Shown here: positions 63,445 to 64,000 of the stretch, one piece after another
Position numbering within the stretch: position 1 is the stretch's first letter
Layout of the letters: every line of letters begins with the position of its first letter
Source of the DNA: Pirellulimonas nuda
GTDB taxonomy: Bacteria > Planctomycetota > Planctomycetia > Pirellulales > Lacipirellulaceae
DNA: 64,000 bases
Assembly: GCF_007750855.1 (NCBI RefSeq)
Contig: NZ_CP036291.1
Location: 5,244,905 to 5,308,904, forward strand
Reading direction: 5' to 3'
Made by a program: the position numbers and the translations under genes
Notes under the pieces: model-generated
The model's input: only the letters and a program-made list of their open reading frames with translations
Database searches by the model: none
What the model was told of the DNA's origin: nothing

Positions 63445-64000
63445 CTATCGCAGAAGCCGCCTGCGCAGTCCCGCCACGCCGGCAAACGCTCCCGCGACCG
63501 ATAGCACCCAAGCGGCCGGCTCGGGTACAGTGACAAAACGAATCAGTCCTGCGTCGGCGCCCGGTGACACCTGGCGAGTGAAGTCGAAGGCGAACGCCTG
63601 GCCGTCCGCGAGCCACCCGCTAACGCTCCCGGCCATCGGGAACTCCCCCGGAGGGCCCAAGCCTTCAACCAGAAAGCCGCTGCCAAAGAATGTCACGACG
63701 CTGCCGGTTTCAATCAGCAGGTTGGCGTCGCGGAAGATGCCGCCGCGGATCGAGACTTCGCTGCCAAGCTTCGCCGTGATTGAAAGCTCATCGAGGTCAC
63801 CTCCGGAGAGGTTGACGAAGGAGTCGCTGGCGTCGATCGTCAGCCCTCTGGCGCGCAACCTGACCAGGTCGACGAACGATCCACTCTCTGCCAGGATGCT
63901 TGCAGCCTCCGTCGGGTAGGTTCGCGTTACATCGAGCGTGATCTTTCCTCCCCGCGCAAGAGTGGCCAGCCGAGAGAAAAAATCTGTGCGGTACCTTTCA
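63445..64000 (-). CDS. PEP-CTERM protein, 5' part beyond window
   Basis: The frame is open from the window edge to a TAG at 63445 (at least 184 residues). The visible part is a repetitive beta-type surface protein (segments such as F-V-N-L-S-G-G-D-L-D-E-L and S-I-R-G-G-I-F), ending with the sorting signal V-P-E-P-A-A-W, a hydrophobic stretch and L-R-R-R-L-L-R. It would be handled by the same exosortase-type system as the protein at 30924-32669. Function unknown. Confidence 0.88.
   Translation of the reverse strand, partial: ERYRTDFFSRLATLARGGKITLDVTRTYPTEAASILAESGSFVDLVRLRARGLTIDASDSFVNLSGGDLDELSITAKLGSEVSIRGGIFRDANLLIETGSVVTFFGSGFLVEGLGPPGEFPMAGSVSGWLADGQAFAFDFTRQVSPGADAGLIRFVTVPEPAAWVLSVAGAFAGVAGLRRRLLR

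Overview
The window reads as chromosomal DNA of a high-GC planctomycete, most likely a member of the Pirellulales. Supporting signs are a small basic protein of the Planctomycetes/Verrucomicrobia/Chlamydiae type, a DUF1559 pseudopilin-like protein, two PEP-CTERM proteins, small membrane proteins starting with an N-P-Y-x-(S/A)-P motif, weak or absent Shine-Dalgarno sequences at most starts, and a lone 16S rRNA gene with planctomycete-type sequence that is not followed by 23S. No phage, plasmid, CRISPR or transposase gene was seen. The accessory character comes from many dispersed inverted repeats and a few lower-GC inserts.

Layout. 1-5.3 kb: the 5' part of a Cys/Met-metabolism PLP enzyme (cut by the window edge), a DEAD-box RNA helicase with a long leader, and a hybrid histidine kinase whose N-terminus looks like the plant ethylene-receptor binding domain. 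5.4-16.8 kb: a purine catabolic cluster of four units, (allB-uraD-uraH)-, urate oxidase+, (allantoate amidohydrolase - ureidoglycine aminohydrolase - ureidoglycolate amidohydrolase)- and (xdhA-xdhB-xdhC)+. Together these predict xanthine > urate > 5-hydroxyisourate > OHCU > allantoin > allantoate > ureidoglycine > ureidoglycolate > glyoxylate plus ammonia and CO2. 16.9-21.7 kb: a small membrane protein, the 16S gene with its own promoter, boxA and terminator, an FAD monooxygenase and chorismate mutase. 21.7-27.8 kb: a BshB1-like deacetylase, a YihY-type membrane protein and a loose patch of lower-GC unknown genes rich in short repeats, including two copies of a 122-bp MITE-like palindrome.

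27.8-46 kb: a secreted alpha-L-fucosidase and esterase pair, tRNA-Arg(CCT), a repeat-built PEP-CTERM protein, polyphosphate kinase, a Dabb protein, FtsH, a MORN-repeat protein, GlgC, LeuS (its first 91 bp are duplicated around an inserted gene) and homoserine dehydrogenase. 45.6-57.9 kb: a lipoprotein, a DUF1559 protein, a class 3 lipase, a degenerate CehA/McbA-like protein, a DnaJ-like co-chaperone, rnpA-yidD, a fasciclin protein next to an ECF sigma factor and RskA-like anti-sigma factor, a Tat-exported isomerase-like protein next to a DUF1080-ThuA fusion, and a KAS III/OleA-like enzyme. 58-64 kb: a class I glutamine amidotransferase homologue lacking its cysteine, the small basic protein, a proline-rich exported protein, RibD, a SpoIIAA-like protein, a frameshifted gene remnant and the 3' part of a second PEP-CTERM gene.

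All calls come from reading the sequence and recalling family motifs. No database search was run.
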